Source: Flavimaribacter sp039888615 (GTDB lineage: Bacteria > Pseudomonadota > Alphaproteobacteria > Rhizobiales > Rhizobiaceae). From it: 64,000 nt of DNA. Under the pieces are notes generated by a model, which saw only the letters and a program-made list of their open reading frames with translations, was not told where the DNA came from and made no database searches. Numbering within the stretch: the stretch's first letter is position 1; each line of letters starts with the position of its first letter. The position numbers were made by a program, and so were the translations under genes. Of the stretch, positions 44,939 to 53,550 are shown piece by piece. The stretch lies in assembly GCA_039888615.1 (NCBI GenBank), contig JBDQQS010000001.1. One strand, given 5' to 3'.

Positions 44939-45850
44939 ATGTTTGTTTTCCGGATTTTCATCACGCTACCCATACTTCTTCTCGCTGCCGGCGTATGTTT
45001 TGCAGGCAGTTATGAGCAGGGAACGGACGCCTATAATCGCGGCGACTACGAACTAGCGAGGAAACTCTATGAGGAAGGCGCTGAAAATGGCTCGGCGGAG
45101 GCAATGACCGGATTAGCGCTTATGTACGCATCCGGCATAGGGGCGCCGCAAAGCAACCGCAAGGCCGTTTTCTGGTATCAAAAGGCGGCGGAGAAGGGAG
45201 ACATGCCGGCGCAATACAATCTGGCGATCATGTATGAACGCGGCGCTGGTGTGGAGAAAGACTTCAAAGCGGCGGCGAGATGGTTCCGCGAAGCCGCCAA
45301 TCAGGGTCTTGACCGCGCGCAATACGGTCTCGCTCTGTCGTACGAGATTGGAAGAGGTGTGGAGCAAGACGATGTGGAAGCGGTCCGCTGGTATCGAAAC
45401 GCTGCAAATCAGGGTCTACAAATCGCGCAATTGGCGCTTGGCATGATGTATTCCCTGGGCAAGGGCGTGCCGGCCAACGAAACTGCCGCCGCTATCTGGT
45501 TTCGATTGGCTGCTGATCAAGGATCGCCTGAAGCGCAAATGTCCCTATCCGTCATGTATCTGTACGGCGCCGGCGTCAAACAGGACAACGAGTTAAGCCT
45601 ACATTGGATGCTCAAGGCGGCAGAGCAGAACAATTCCGAAGCCTATTTCATGCTAGGAGATCGCTACGAGGTCGGCAAGGGTGGCGTAGCCGATCCTGTA
45701 GAGAGTTACATGTGGTATTCCCTGGCTATCGATCAGGATCACGCCGAAGCTGCTCTAAACCGCGCGCTACTTGCCGAGACCATGACGCCAGAACAAATCT
45801 CCAGAGCCGAAGCAATGGCTCGGGACTGGAGGAATAAGCATAATCAGTGA
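44939..45850 (+). CDS. Exported Sel1-repeat protein
   Basis: 303 residues. Signal peptide (FITLPILLLAAGVCFA-GS), then about six Sel1-type TPR repeats of 36 residues, each with the A-x-x-G-L-A-x-M-Y-x-x-G-x-G-V pattern (e.g. MTGLALMYASGIGAP, QYNLAIMYERGAGV, QLALGMMYSLGKGV). Sel1 proteins serve as protein-binding scaffolds; ExoR of rhizobia is a periplasmic example. Its partner is unknown here. Confidence 0.88.
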   Translation: MFVFRIFITLPILLLAAGVCFAGSYEQGTDAYNRGDYELARKLYEEGAENGSAEAMTGLALMYASGIGAPQSNRKAVFWYQKAAEKGDMPAQYNLAIMYERGAGVEKDFKAAARWFREAANQGLDRAQYGLALSYEIGRGVEQDDVEAVRWYRNAANQGLQIAQLALGMMYSLGKGVPANETAAAIWFRLAADQGSPEAQMSLSVMYLYGAGVKQDNELSLHWMLKAAEQNNSEAYFMLGDRYEVGKGGVADPVESYMWYSLAIDQDHAEAALNRALLAETMTPEQISRAEAMARDWRNKHNQ

Positions 45851-45990
45851 ACTGCAGCCGTTGTCATGCCTGCGTGCCTCTTCCTCACCAGCACGGTTCG
45901 CTCCGAGCGATACGCCACATTCCCAAACTCCCATGGAACTCACTCGCGCTCTCCTCGTTATCACCTGCGATAAGAAGGAGACCTCATCAC

Positions 45991-46254
45991 ATGAAACAAT
46001 GGCTGATATTGGTGTTCGCCGCATTCGCAATTGCAGGCTGCACTCCGACTGAGAAGGGCGCTGCGATCGGCGCTGGAACTGGCGCCGTCGTCGGCGGCAT
46101 CGCTACTGGCAATGTACAGGGCGCCGCAGTTGGCGCGGCTGTTGGCGGCGTTGCGGGCGCTGTGATCGGCCGTGTGTCCGAAGGCTCGAACCGGTGCTAC
46201 TATCGCGACCGTAATGGCCGACGTTACGTCGACGCCTGTCCGTCCGGATATTGA
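45991..46254 (+). CDS. Glycine-zipper lipoprotein
   Basis: 87 residues from the ATG at 45991 (AAGAAGGAGA site); a longer frame upstream is unlikely. The lipobox IAGC marks lipidation at Cys17, followed by a Gly-zipper region (GAAIGAGTGAVVGG, GAAVGAAVGGVAGAVIG) and a short C-terminal part with two Cys and a YYRDRNGRRYVDACP end. Such SlyB/Pcp-like proteins sit in the outer membrane. Ends before a double hairpin region. Confidence 0.85.
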   Translation: MKQWLILVFAAFAIAGCTPTEKGAAIGAGTGAVVGGIATGNVQGAAVGAAVGGVAGAVIGRVSEGSNRCYYRDRNGRRYVDACPSGY

Positions 46255-46281
46255 TACAGGCCAACGTTGATCACAGTTTTT

Positions 46282-46319
46282 GAGGCTTGCCGGTCGTACT
46301 GGCCGTTACGCCTCTTTTT
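46282..46319 (+). terminator. Rho-independent terminator after the lipoprotein gene
   Basis: GAGGC (46282-46286) pairs with GCCTC (46310-46314), with an inner hairpin between, followed by TTTTT. A second hairpin (AGGC-CGTGACT / AGTCACG-GCCT, about 46339-46364) lies just beyond. Confidence 0.7.
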
Positions 46320-46364
46320 GGTGTCTTTATGAGCCCTCAGGCCCGTGACTTCAGTCACGTGCCT

Positions 46365-46679
46365 CTTCTGCTATGGCGTTGTAATGTCATCGGGTCTTCC
46401 AGCTTAACTCAGACGCTTTTAGCGAAGTGCAGTTTGCAGTGATTGCAGCACAGTCAGAGATGCGGGTGGGAACAAATTCAATAACATCAATAATAATTGC
46501 AGAATCGTGTCAATTGGATCGCACATGTTCAAATAATTGAGCGGTAAAAAGCGCGCAATAAACATTATTAAGATATAATATAAACAACAATAAATACATG
46601 ATTCAAAACAATAAAATGCAATAAAAAATATACAGAACATAATTATTGAGTTCGATAAGTATTTTTGCAATAGTAAGTT
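46365..46679. other. AT-rich gap before the autotransporter gene
   Basis: From about 46490 to 46680 the sequence is strongly AT-rich (runs such as AAGATATAATATAAACAACAATAAATAC), in sharp contrast to the flanks. No gene is supported; the minus frame at 46419-46670 is a chance hydrophobic frame. It is a likely promoter region, and AT-rich stretches of this kind are common targets of MucR/H-NS-like silencers, though no site can be proven here. Confidence 0.5.
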
Positions 46680-49600
46680 ATGTACGGGGGTCTATTGCAG
46701 ATGAAAAGCTATTTCGCAGGTATATGTAGTGTTGTTTTTCCGATGGTTATATCAGTGTCCGGAGCAGCCTTCGCAGGAGACTGGGAGGGAGATACTTCGG
46801 GAGACTGGGATGACGCCAGTAACTGGGTCGGCGATGCTGCGCCAGTCGATGGAACGAGTATAAATATCGACATCGTTGCTGAAGATCCGCTCAATGCGGC
46901 CAGCATCACGTCTGCGACAACCAACAATGTCCTTCCGGGATCCGCGCTGTTTGTTGGCGTTTTGTCGGGAAGCGACGCCGAACTGACGATTTCCGATGGC
47001 GGGCAACTGCAGGTCAAAACCGGTGATATTGGCGCCAACATGGGTGCAACGGGCGCTGTAACCGTTACCGGAACAGGATCCGTGTGGACAATGTCCGGTC
47101 AACTCAACGTCGGCGCCGACGGCACAGGAACCATGACTATCGCTACTGGCGGTGTCGTCAGCAGCCTTCGCGGCTCGATTGGATCCTATCCGGACTCGAA
47201 CGGCGCGGTCACCGTCACCGGCGAAGGGTCGAACTGGACAAATGATGAAAGCGTTGTTGTCGGTTTCAGCGGCAATGGCGTTCTGGAGATTTACGACGGC
47301 GGAACGGTTGAAGGTGCTGAAGGATATGTGGGCGCCGGTGTATCCGGTTCCGGTTCTGTCATCGTTTCAGGCGCGGGTTCAAGCTGGATGAACAGCAGCG
47401 CGCTGGCTGTAGGTTATGGAGGTTCAGGCTCCCTTCTTGTCGAGAATGGCGGACAGGTGACCAGCGCCAGCGGCGTGATTTCCGATATGGACGGATCTTC
47501 CGGCGAGGCGATCGTGACGGGAGAAGGGTCCGCCTGGACGATGGACGGCGAACTCCGCGTGGGATCCGGCGATGACGGATCGCTGACGATCGCCGACGGC
47601 GGATATGTGTCCAGCGCTGGCGGAAACATCGGATACGAAGCCGGCGCGACAGGAAATGCGACGGTCACAGGCGCCGGTTCAACTTGGTTCAACGGAACGG
47701 GAGCCAATGCAAAAATCGTGTATATCGGTTATTTCGGCAGCGGCGAGTTGACGATCGAGGACAGCGGTCAAATGGACGGAGGGGTGTTGTACATGGCAAC
47801 GGCGCCTGACTCCTATGGTCGCTTGACCGTGACCGGGCCGGACTCTGCCTGGACCAACCACTTACTCAGCCAAATAGGCATCCAGGGAACTGCCGAGATT
47901 CTGATTGAAGACGGAGGAACGATTACCCAGGGCGAAGGAAATGTTTTCCTCGGGGTTTCTTCTGTCGGAATTGGCGCCGTCACGGTAACGGGCGCCGGTT
48001 CAGCCTGGACGAACATGTATTTTTTCGGTGTTGGCGATCAGGGTACAGGATCGCTGACCGTTTCGAATGGCGGACTGGTCAGCGGACGAATTGCAATGTT
48101 TGTCGGGAGCGGCGCTGGTTCAGACGGCACAGTCAATGTCGGCGCCGCCGCGGGCGAAGCGCCAATGGCGCCTGGCGTCATCGACTTTCCGAGCTTTGAA
48201 TTTTATTCTGGCGACGGAAGGCTCGTTTTCAATCATACCGACGAAACGGGCGACTACGAATTCACCCCGTCTATCACCAGCGGCGCCGGAGCCGCGACGA
48301 TCGCGCACTACGCCGGCTTCACGCGCCTGACCGGAGACGGAAGCGCCTATGCGCGCGCCACCGACGTCCATGGCGGCACGCTTGCAATCGACAACATGCT
48401 GGGCGGTCAGGTCAACGTCCTGAGCGGCGGCGCGCTGACTGGGACTGGCGTCGCCACCGGCAACGTGACCTTCAATTCCGGCTCGACCTACCTGGTCGAC
48501 ATGGACGGCTCGACCGATCCGCAAGGACTGACCGTGAGCGGCCTGGCGACGCTGGACGGCTCCGTCGTGATCGAGGGCGATTACATGGAGGTTGCTGGAG
48601 AAGGACCGGTCGTGATCCTGACGACCGACACGACCCTGACGACGACCTTCGACAGCGCTGAAGTGGCTTCGGTGTTCTTTACGCCGAGCCTAAGCTACGA
48701 GATGGACGGCGGGACAGACTATGTCTACGTGTCGATCGAACAGGACAAGACGTTCTCCGATTTTGCCGACACCCGAAACCGCCTTGCGGTCGCCGGGGGC
48801 CTGGAGAGCCTGGCTTCCGACAATCCGCTGGCGGCGACCATGCTGACGCTGACCAACGAAGGGGTTGTCGTCGACGCCTATGACCAGCTTTCCGGAGAAA
48901 TCCACGCCTCGCTGAAGGGCGCGCTCATTGAGAACGGCCAGCAGGCGGTGAAAGCCATCAACAACCGCATTCACGACGCCTTCGAGGCCGACGCCAACAG
49001 TTCGGTCGCGGCCTATGGCGATACCCACGATCCGGCGAGCGGCTTTTGGATCACCGGTTACGGCGACTGGATGTCGACGGAGGCTACCGGCAACACGGCT
49101 GCGATGGACAATGCGCTTTACGGCGTGATCGCCGGCATTGACCACCGGTTCGGCGACCATTTCCGTTTCGGCGTCCTCGGCGGGTACAGCCGCACCGATA
49201 CGACGATTGACGCGTTGTCATCGGAAGCGGAAGCCGACAGTTACACGATTGGCCTGTATGGTGGAGCGGACAACGGTCAGGCGGGGTTGAGCCTTGGCGC
49301 GCTGTATACGTGGCATTCGATCGACAGCAGGCGTTACGTCACCAATCCGGTGACGGAAGAACTGGCGGCCGACTATGACGCGGGTTCGTTCCAGCTGTTC
49401 GCCGAAGCCGGATACAAGGTGGCGATGGAGCAGGCGACGCTCGAGCCTTTCGCCGGCGTCTCCTACATCAATCTGCAGACGGATTCCTTTGCCGAGAGCG
49501 GCGGCCTCGCCGCGCTCTCGTCGCCCTCGCAGTCGACCAGCACCACCTTCACGACGCTCGGCCTGCGTTCCTCCATGACGTTCGCCTCGAACGTCCACGC

Positions 49601-49844
49601 TCGCGGCATGATCGGCTGGCGCCACGCTTTCGGGGATGTCGATCCTGCCTCAACCATGACGATTGGCGGGGGAAGCCCGTTCACGATTGTTGGCGCGCCG
49701 ATTGCGCAGGACGCGGCCGTCGTTGAAGCGGGCATTGATATCAAAGCCGGCCAGAACGTCATGATCGGCGCGTCCTACGAGGGCCAGTATGGCGACGGCG
49801 CCATCGCCAATGGTTTCAACGCGCGCTTCCTCGCGACATTCTGA
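46680..49844 (+). CDS. Type V autotransporter, repeat-rich adhesin-like
   Basis: 1054 residues (1047 from the ATG at 46701, which starts the signal peptide MKSYFAGICSVVFPM...AAFA). A G-D-W-D-D-A-S-N-W motif opens the passenger. Residues about 100-500 are seven to eight imperfect repeats of 45-60 residues with the pattern T-V-T-G-x-G-S-x-W-T ... V-G-x-x-G-x-G-x-L-x-I-x-D-G-G, a beta-helix. Residues about 780-1054 are the autotransporter barrel (GFWITGYGDW ... GFNARFLATF, C-terminal Phe). It should insert in the outer membrane and display the passenger on the surface. The repeats differ enough to argue against recent expansion. Confidence 0.92.
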   Translation: MYGGLLQMKSYFAGICSVVFPMVISVSGAAFAGDWEGDTSGDWDDASNWVGDAAPVDGTSINIDIVAEDPLNAASITSATTNNVLPGSALFVGVLSGSDAELTISDGGQLQVKTGDIGANMGATGAVTVTGTGSVWTMSGQLNVGADGTGTMTIATGGVVSSLRGSIGSYPDSNGAVTVTGEGSNWTNDESVVVGFSGNGVLEIYDGGTVEGAEGYVGAGVSGSGSVIVSGAGSSWMNSSALAVGYGGSGSLLVENGGQVTSASGVISDMDGSSGEAIVTGEGSAWTMDGELRVGSGDDGSLTIADGGYVSSAGGNIGYEAGATGNATVTGAGSTWFNGTGANAKIVYIGYFGSGELTIEDSGQMDGGVLYMATAPDSYGRLTVTGPDSAWTNHLLSQIGIQGTAEILIEDGGTITQGEGNVFLGVSSVGIGAVTVTGAGSAWTNMYFFGVGDQGTGSLTVSNGGLVSGRIAMFVGSGAGSDGTVNVGAAAGEAPMAPGVIDFPSFEFYSGDGRLVFNHTDETGDYEFTPSITSGAGAATIAHYAGFTRLTGDGSAYARATDVHGGTLAIDNMLGGQVNVLSGGALTGTGVATGNVTFNSGSTYLVDMDGSTDPQGLTVSGLATLDGSVVIEGDYMEVAGEGPVVILTTDTTLTTTFDSAEVASVFFTPSLSYEMDGGTDYVYVSIEQDKTFSDFADTRNRLAVAGGLESLASDNPLAATMLTLTNEGVVVDAYDQLSGEIHASLKGALIENGQQAVKAINNRIHDAFEADANSSVAAYGDTHDPASGFWITGYGDWMSTEATGNTAAMDNALYGVIAGIDHRFGDHFRFGVLGGYSRTDTTIDALSSEAEADSYTIGLYGGADNGQAGLSLGALYTWHSIDSRRYVTNPVTEELAADYDAGSFQLFAEAGYKVAMEQATLEPFAGVSYINLQTDSFAESGGLAALSSPSQSTSTTFTTLGLRSSMTFASNVHARGMIGWRHAFGDVDPASTMTIGGGSPFTIVGAPIAQDAAVVEAGIDIKAGQNVMIGASYEGQYGDGAIANGFNARFLATF

Positions 49845-49863
49845 GGGCCGGAACGGCGCGCGA

Positions 49864-50739
49864 CTAGGTCCGATTACGCGCCTTCGTTGCTTTTCCGACT
49901 GTGCGCGGCTTCGAAAAGTCGGCTTCGTCTTCCAACTGGCCTGAGGGATTGGGTCCAGCCGTTGTGAACGCGCTGGCCCAGTCGCCGAGTTTTTCGGCGA
50001 AATCCGGCCAGGCGCGCATGTCTTCGTCATCGCGGTACATCGAAAACGGCCGCAGCGTGCTTTCGTAGAAATCAATCTGCTCATGCCTGCGGTACTGGCG
50101 GGGCTCATAGCGATCCCAGTGGCAGAGCTGGTCCAGCGGACGGCGGTAGCGCCGGTCCTGTTCGGCTACGGGAAAGCCGACCGGAATGGTCCCGTAGGCT
50201 TTCATCCACTCCGGATAGCCGAGCAGGGCGCTGAGCTCGCGATTGGTGGCGTCTTCGCCGCCGCCGGAGAGCCACGCCGACGTCAGACCTTCGGCGGTGA
50301 CGCCAAGCTGGATGTTCTGGATCACGGCGCCCAGCGAGCAGAGAAAGATCGCTTCATTGTTGTCCTGGTATTCCTCGTCCCATTCGGGACTGGTCGCCTG
50401 GGGAAAGCAAACCTTCCAGCGCGGATCGCCGATCACAATGATGATCGCGACGGTGTTGGACAGGTAGTTCTTGGAGACGGCCGGAAACCCCTTTGCATGG
50501 TCGCGAAGCCGCTGCGCCTGGCGCAGGAAGACCTGGCGGACTTCCTCGCGCATTGCCGGGTCGTGAACGACGATGCAGTCCCAGCATTGCACATTGGCGC
50601 CCGACGGCGCCCAGCGGCCGCACTCGACGATCCGCTCCAGCACGTCACGGCCGATTTCCTTACCCTTGACGAATTTGCGCGTGCTGCGCCGGCTTTCAAC
50701 GACATCGCGAAAATCGCTCGTCTTGCCCTCAACTGTCAT
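49864..50739 (-). CDS. Nitroreductase-family protein
   Basis: 291 residues from the ATG at 50739, which has AAAGGAGG before it; the longer frame lacks support. The FMN-binding opening V-V-E-S-R-R-S-T-R-K-F and the later A-P-S-G-A-N-V-Q-C-W segment are clear, as is G-A-V-I-Q-N-I-Q-L. The C-terminal 90 residues (after H-W-D-R-Y-E-P) extend beyond the common length of about 200. It follows the kinase-like/TPR fusion gene by 23 bases and probably shares its transcript. Confidence 0.85.
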   Translation of the reverse strand: MTVEGKTSDFRDVVESRRSTRKFVKGKEIGRDVLERIVECGRWAPSGANVQCWDCIVVHDPAMREEVRQVFLRQAQRLRDHAKGFPAVSKNYLSNTVAIIIVIGDPRWKVCFPQATSPEWDEEYQDNNEAIFLCSLGAVIQNIQLGVTAEGLTSAWLSGGGEDATNRELSALLGYPEWMKAYGTIPVGFPVAEQDRRYRRPLDQLCHWDRYEPRQYRRHEQIDFYESTLRPFSMYRDDEDMRAWPDFAEKLGDWASAFTTAGPNPSGQLEDEADFSKPRTVGKATKARNRT

Positions 50740-50762
50740 TGTTTCCTCCTTTTTGCTGCAGG

Positions 50763-53261
50763 CTACTCCGGCAAGCCGGCCGCAGCGAGGTCTTTTACGA
50801 GGGCGGCGAGATAATCGGAATGCATGTTTTTCCAGTTCTTCTTCAGGTGACTGATCGTGACGCCCGGCCAGGCTTCGTGCAGTCTGGCGATGATATCTGA
50901 GGCCTCCTGCAATCGCTCCTGCCGGACAAGGGTTGCAGCATAGATCATGGGCCCCACGGGGCCGGTCTGTTGTCCGGCCGCGACGTGATGGCCGACCCTT
51001 GCCGCCTCGTCGATGTCGCCAAGCATGTAAAGGCAGATGCATTTCATGACCTGCTTGAACTCGCGGAACGGGCCCTTGGGACTGAGCCGTATCGACATGT
51101 CGATGGGCGCGAGCGCGGCATTGGCGTCGCCATTCCAGATATGCGCCAGCGCAAGGCACATGACGGCCATGGAGGAACTCGGATTGAGCGCCACGGCTTC
51201 CTCCGCCTGATCAATCGCCAGTTCGGTTTGACCCTGAAGCATCAGCACCCTGCTGAATGCAACGCGCGGCAGGCTGTCCGTCTCGTCGAGTGAAACCGCC
51301 AGCGTCGCCTCCTGGTTCGCTATTTCCATATCTGTTTCCGGGGTATCGGTGACGCACACGGTGACGTCGCGGCAAAGAATGATCGCCCGAAGAGCGCGGG
51401 CTGCGCTGTAATTGGGCGCGTCCTTGATGATGCCGGTCAGGAGCCGCTTGGCGTGTTCCGTGTGATCGTCCGTCGCTCGATAGACATGCCATAGCGCGTC
51501 CTGATAGCGTTCCCAGACGCCCAGATGTTCGGCAGAGCGTTGCGTGCGCTGTCGCTCGGTGAGCTTGAGTTGGGAATCGATATTGGCTGCTATGGTGTCG
51601 GCGATCTGCTCCTGCAGGTCAAAGACGTCGACAATGTCGTCATCGAACCGTTCCGCCCAGATGTGCTGGCCGGTGCGAGCGTCGATCAGCTGAACGGAAA
51701 TGCGAATGCGTGAGCGAGCCTTGCGCACGCTTCCGGTCACGACGTAATGCACGCCGAGTTCCTGTCCGATGCGCACGACGTCGGCTTCCTGATCCTTGTA
51801 GGAGAAGGACGATCCGCGCGAGATGACCATGAGCCAGTCGACATGCGAAAGCGCCGTGATGATCTCCTGCGTGACGCCGTCGGAGAACCGCTCCTGGCGG
51901 ACGTCTCCGCTGAGGTTCTTGAACGCCAGCACCGCTATCGACAGCTTTGTCGGCAGCGGAGGATGCTCGGTCTCGCGGTGTCTCGACACGTGAGGCGCGG
52001 CACTTTGGGGCGACGCAACCGAAGTCGCCACGACAGGTTCGGACGACGGGCTGGACAGGATGAAATTCGACCCGTGTTTCGGCCAGTCGACGGAATTGTG
52101 ATTGAGGTAATACTTGAGGTTTTCCGCCGCAAACAGAAAAGCCATGCGACGGCTTTTGCCGGGCAACATCTTGTGGGTGAAGTTCAATCCCGCTGCGACC
52201 CGCGCAAGCAGGTACTGGTTCTGCATATAGGAAATGCGTGACTGATGGTGGTCCCGCACCCAGTCAGTCAGACCGTTTTGCCACTCCTTCATCAGTTCAA
52301 GCAGGCCGAGATCGTCGCCTCTGGGATCGATGGTCGTGCTTTGATCTTCGAAGGGCCTCAGATGATAGAGAAGCGACTGCCAGTTCGCCGCGTCGGTGTA
52401 TTCGCGAGACATCAGCAGGTGGCTGATCTCGAAATAGGCGTGGTCATAGAACAGGAACTGGTTGTTCTCGTACATGGCCAGATCGATGAGGTAGTAGGTT
52501 GTCGGGCTGTTCTTCGCCGTGCTTGCCAGGACATTGTACCCGTGGAGGTCTCCGTGGGATTGTCCCATGACGGCGCGCAATCTCAAGCGACTGCCGAAAT
52601 CGGCGTCTCTTGCCGTAAACGCCAAAGGATTGGGATACCAGCGGCCTTCGAAAACGAAGCTGCTGTCATCGGGCGCGACGCCGCATGTGTGGTTCACGAA
52701 AGCGTGGATGCGTCCACCATTGTCGGGATCTATCCGGTAGTCGAGCCAGCTCCACAACAGGTCCTGCGGCGATCGAAGCCCTTCAGAAAAAGTATGGCCT
52801 GCGTTCCAGCCCTCGAGCAGGCCGAGCGACATGTTCAGCACGACGCTCAATTGTCTCCTGTGCGAACATTCCGCCCAGGGAGTGGCGAATTCCAGTCCCT
52901 GGCCGGCGATCGTGGACAGAATGGCCAGGCTGTCGCCGTGATGCAGGGTGTGCAGGATCTTCGGCAAATGGGTTTCAGCGTATTCGGGAGCTGTTTCGAA
53001 GGCGAGTTGATGCCGCTCGTCCTCGTCGCGTTCCTTTTTCCCGGAATCGCTCGAATGGTCGAATTTCAGGATCGCCTGGCCGTTGAACTCGTTGCTGTTG
53101 ATGTCAGTCGTATAGACCGCGGCGCCGGATTTGCCGCTGAGCTTGTGGTGAAGATAGATCTCGTTGCCCACGCCCCATTTTTCCTGAAGCAACGGTTTCA
53201 GGTCCAGATAGGCTTCTGGCCACGGAAGCCCGAGATGAGCATTCGCGCTTTCTTCTCCCAT
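50763..53261 (-). CDS. Kinase-fold / TolB-like / TPR fusion protein
   Basis: 832 residues. Part 1 (about 1-400) has features of an aminoglycoside-phosphotransferase or kinase-like fold: Gly-rich loop LSGKSGAAVY (42-50), a Lys in A-I-L-K66-F-D, catalytic loop H-G-D-L-H-G-Y-N (236-243) and a metal Asp in Y-L-I-D260-L. Part 2 (about 440-560) is the TolB-N/FlgO-like domain (SIAVLAFKNLSGD ... YVVTGSVRK) common in rhizobial adenylate cyclases, and part 3 (about 580-800) is TPR. No signal peptide or membrane helix is seen. In the well-known relatives the first part is a cyclase or winged helix; here it is a phosphotransferase-like domain. Substrate and partner unknown. Confidence 0.8.
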   Translation of the reverse strand: MGEESANAHLGLPWPEAYLDLKPLLQEKWGVGNEIYLHHKLSGKSGAAVYTTDINSNEFNGQAILKFDHSSDSGKKERDEDERHQLAFETAPEYAETHLPKILHTLHHGDSLAILSTIAGQGLEFATPWAECSHRRQLSVVLNMSLGLLEGWNAGHTFSEGLRSPQDLLWSWLDYRIDPDNGGRIHAFVNHTCGVAPDDSSFVFEGRWYPNPLAFTARDADFGSRLRLRAVMGQSHGDLHGYNVLASTAKNSPTTYYLIDLAMYENNQFLFYDHAYFEISHLLMSREYTDAANWQSLLYHLRPFEDQSTTIDPRGDDLGLLELMKEWQNGLTDWVRDHHQSRISYMQNQYLLARVAAGLNFTHKMLPGKSRRMAFLFAAENLKYYLNHNSVDWPKHGSNFILSSPSSEPVVATSVASPQSAAPHVSRHRETEHPPLPTKLSIAVLAFKNLSGDVRQERFSDGVTQEIITALSHVDWLMVISRGSSFSYKDQEADVVRIGQELGVHYVVTGSVRKARSRIRISVQLIDARTGQHIWAERFDDDIVDVFDLQEQIADTIAANIDSQLKLTERQRTQRSAEHLGVWERYQDALWHVYRATDDHTEHAKRLLTGIIKDAPNYSAARALRAIILCRDVTVCVTDTPETDMEIANQEATLAVSLDETDSLPRVAFSRVLMLQGQTELAIDQAEEAVALNPSSSMAVMCLALAHIWNGDANAALAPIDMSIRLSPKGPFREFKQVMKCICLYMLGDIDEAARVGHHVAAGQQTGPVGPMIYAATLVRQERLQEASDIIARLHEAWPGVTISHLKKNWKNMHSDYLAALVKDLAAAGLPE

Positions 53262-53550
53262 GGCGTCTCTCCAAAAGGCAATCTTGACCGGAAAAATCAG
53301 GCGTTGATGAATATGAGGCGCTTACGCGCCACGCCTTCCGGGAACGTTCGATACATCAGCTAATTTCCGGCCAGAATCAACCTTTCAAAGAGATTCTTTC
53401 AGGTCATTTGGCGCTCGTTGTCTCCGGCGCCGCCGAATGATAAACGAACAGCAAGGGGCAAAATGTGTTGGTTTGGAGCGGTTCCAGGGAGAGGCGGCCG
53501 ATGGCGGCGTTGTTTTATCTTGAAAAGTTCGAAACGGCGGAAACAGCGCA
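53262..53550. other. Divergent intergenic region
   Basis: 289 bases between the divergent kinase-like/TPR gene and the acyl-CoA ligase gene. No gene, strong hairpin or clear promoter match was found; both transcripts should start here. Confidence 0.6.

Noticed and set aside
46419..46670. 83-codon minus-strand hydrophobic ORF in the AT-rich gap
   Set aside because: Phe/Ile/Tyr/Leu-rich frame expected from AT-rich DNA; no ribosome site.
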